Positions 63,468 to 64,000 of a stretch of 64,000 bases of DNA are shown piece after piece. Source of the DNA: Actibacterium sp. 188UL27-1 (GTDB lineage: Bacteria; Pseudomonadota; Alphaproteobacteria; Rhodobacterales; Rhodobacteraceae); the NCBI RefSeq assembly GCF_016901225.1, contig NZ_JAFEUL010000001.1, positions 424,773 to 488,772 of the forward strand. The letters are read 5' to 3'. Position numbers and translations under genes: made by a program. The notes beneath the pieces were generated by a model. It worked only from the letters and a program-made list of their open reading frames with translations, did not search any database and was not told where the DNA came from. Position 1 is the first letter of the stretch, and the number at the start of each line of letters is the position of its first letter.

Positions 63468-64000
63468 CCAGCAGAACTGCACCGGGACCCCAAACCCCCT
63501 ATGATGTGATCATCCCGCTTTACAATGGTGGGCAGACTATCGAGACCGTAATCGATGGCTTGACCCGGCAGACCCGGCACCCCTCCCGCATTATCGTCAT
63601 TGATGACGGGTCATCCGACGGCGCGCCGGATCGTTTGGCCGCGCAGGAGGGCATAGAGGTGTTGCCCAACCCTGAAAAAGGGGCCAATGCGGCGCGTCAA
63701 TTCGGTCTCAGCCAGTCGACCGCACCCTATCTTGCATTGCTGGATCAGGATGATGCGCCGTGCCCGTGGCATTTCGAACAGCTTGCCCAGGCGCTGGATG
63801 ATGACCCGACATGCCCTGCCGCCATGGCCAACGCTTTTGAAGATGTGCGCCAGGAGCCGCGGCGGGGGCCAACCGGGCCTGGTGCCGCCTCTCCCCTTGA
63901 TCCTTGGGGTGGGTTTCCGTTTTTCTCCCGCAACCCGTCAGCCCTGCTGATCCGTCGGCAATCCCTGGATGCGATCGGTGGGTGGAGTTCGGAATTTCCG
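63464..64000 (+). CDS. Family 2 glycosyltransferase (C-terminus outside window)
   Basis: About 179 N-terminal codons from a GTG that overlaps the previous stop. The GT-A fold opens with YDVIIPLYNGGQTIETVIDGL, then IIVIDDGSSDGAPD and the DxD-like LLDQDDAPC, as in GT2 enzymes that use nucleotide sugars. The rest lies outside the window. With the upstream aldolase and dehydrogenase it suggests a surface polysaccharide or glycoconjugate cluster. Confidence 0.9.
   Translation, partial: MTSRTAPGPQTPYDVIIPLYNGGQTIETVIDGLTRQTRHPSRIIVIDDGSSDGAPDRLAAQEGIEVLPNPEKGANAARQFGLSQSTAPYLALLDQDDAPCPWHFEQLAQALDDDPTCPAAMANAFEDVRQEPRRGPTGPGAASPLDPWGGFPFFSRNPSALLIRRQSLDAIGGWSSEFP

Noticed and set aside
1-64000. 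tRNA, rRNA, CRISPR arrays, insertion sequences, prophage or toxin-antitoxin genes
   Set aside because: I looked on both strands and saw no cloverleaf, spaced identical repeats, transposase or integrase other than XerC.

Overview
The window looks like part of the chromosome of a Rhodobacteraceae (roseobacter-type) alphaproteobacterium. The evidence is high GC with strong GC3 bias, the neighbourhood priA / fsa / DUF484 / xerC, a phosphatidylcholine synthase, a form II cox cluster, a MeaB GTPase, a phasin-like protein, and GC-rich intergenic palindromes. I saw no rRNA, tRNA, CRISPR array, prophage or insertion sequence. Assignments rest on reading motifs by eye; no database search was run.

Region 1 (1-15.5 kb) is a PQQ-dependent alcohol oxidation locus. 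From the left it holds a PAS histidine kinase cut by the window edge, a FIST sensory protein, a NarL/LuxR response regulator, and an ExaA-like quinoprotein alcohol dehydrogenase carrying the Asp pair typical of lanthanide enzymes. Divergent from the dehydrogenase is an operon for a small exported protein, a membrane fatty acid desaturase, an NMT1-type solute-binding protein and an ABC ATPase with no permease. Next come a Sel1-type protein, an ABC-2 exporter (permease and ATPase), an Asp-rich exported protein, a beta-propeller protein, a PQQ-system binding protein, a c550 cytochrome and a MoxJ-like binding protein. The 176-bp divergent region at exaA contains nested palindromes overlapping a good -35 element, a likely operator of the two-component system.

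Region 2 (15.5-26 kb) has a form II molybdenum hydroxylase cluster (coxG-S-L-M), helicase hrpB, meaB with an overlapping or adjacent unknown gene, rpmB, and a small copper-type pair (unknown exported protein plus PCu(A)C chaperone).

Region 3 (26-45.5 kb) is mixed housekeeping and accessory: a decayed DUF1801 gene, a zinc-ribbon protein, a lower-GC putative sugar O-methyltransferase, nadE, an exported 18-repeat MORN protein, a photolyase/SDR pair, an exported esterase, leuA preceded by a Leu-rich leader peptide, lldD, a Tat-exported nitroreductase-like protein with its MarR regulator, trpA, ychF, maeB and a VOC-double cupin fusion.

Region 4 (45.5-61.5 kb) has a Crp/Fnr regulator, an NAD salvage pair (nadV, nadM-Nudix), an ABC1 kinase, a sugar isomerase/oxidoreductase pair, pcs, xerC, DUF484, fsa, priA, a lipoprotein, a universal stress protein behind a perfect FNR box, a DUF3775 protein and a phasin-like protein. 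Region 5 (61.5 kb to the end) starts in AT-richer DNA and carries an HpcH-type aldolase, a 2-hydroxyacid dehydrogenase and a GT2 glycosyltransferase, probably the edge of a surface glycan cluster.
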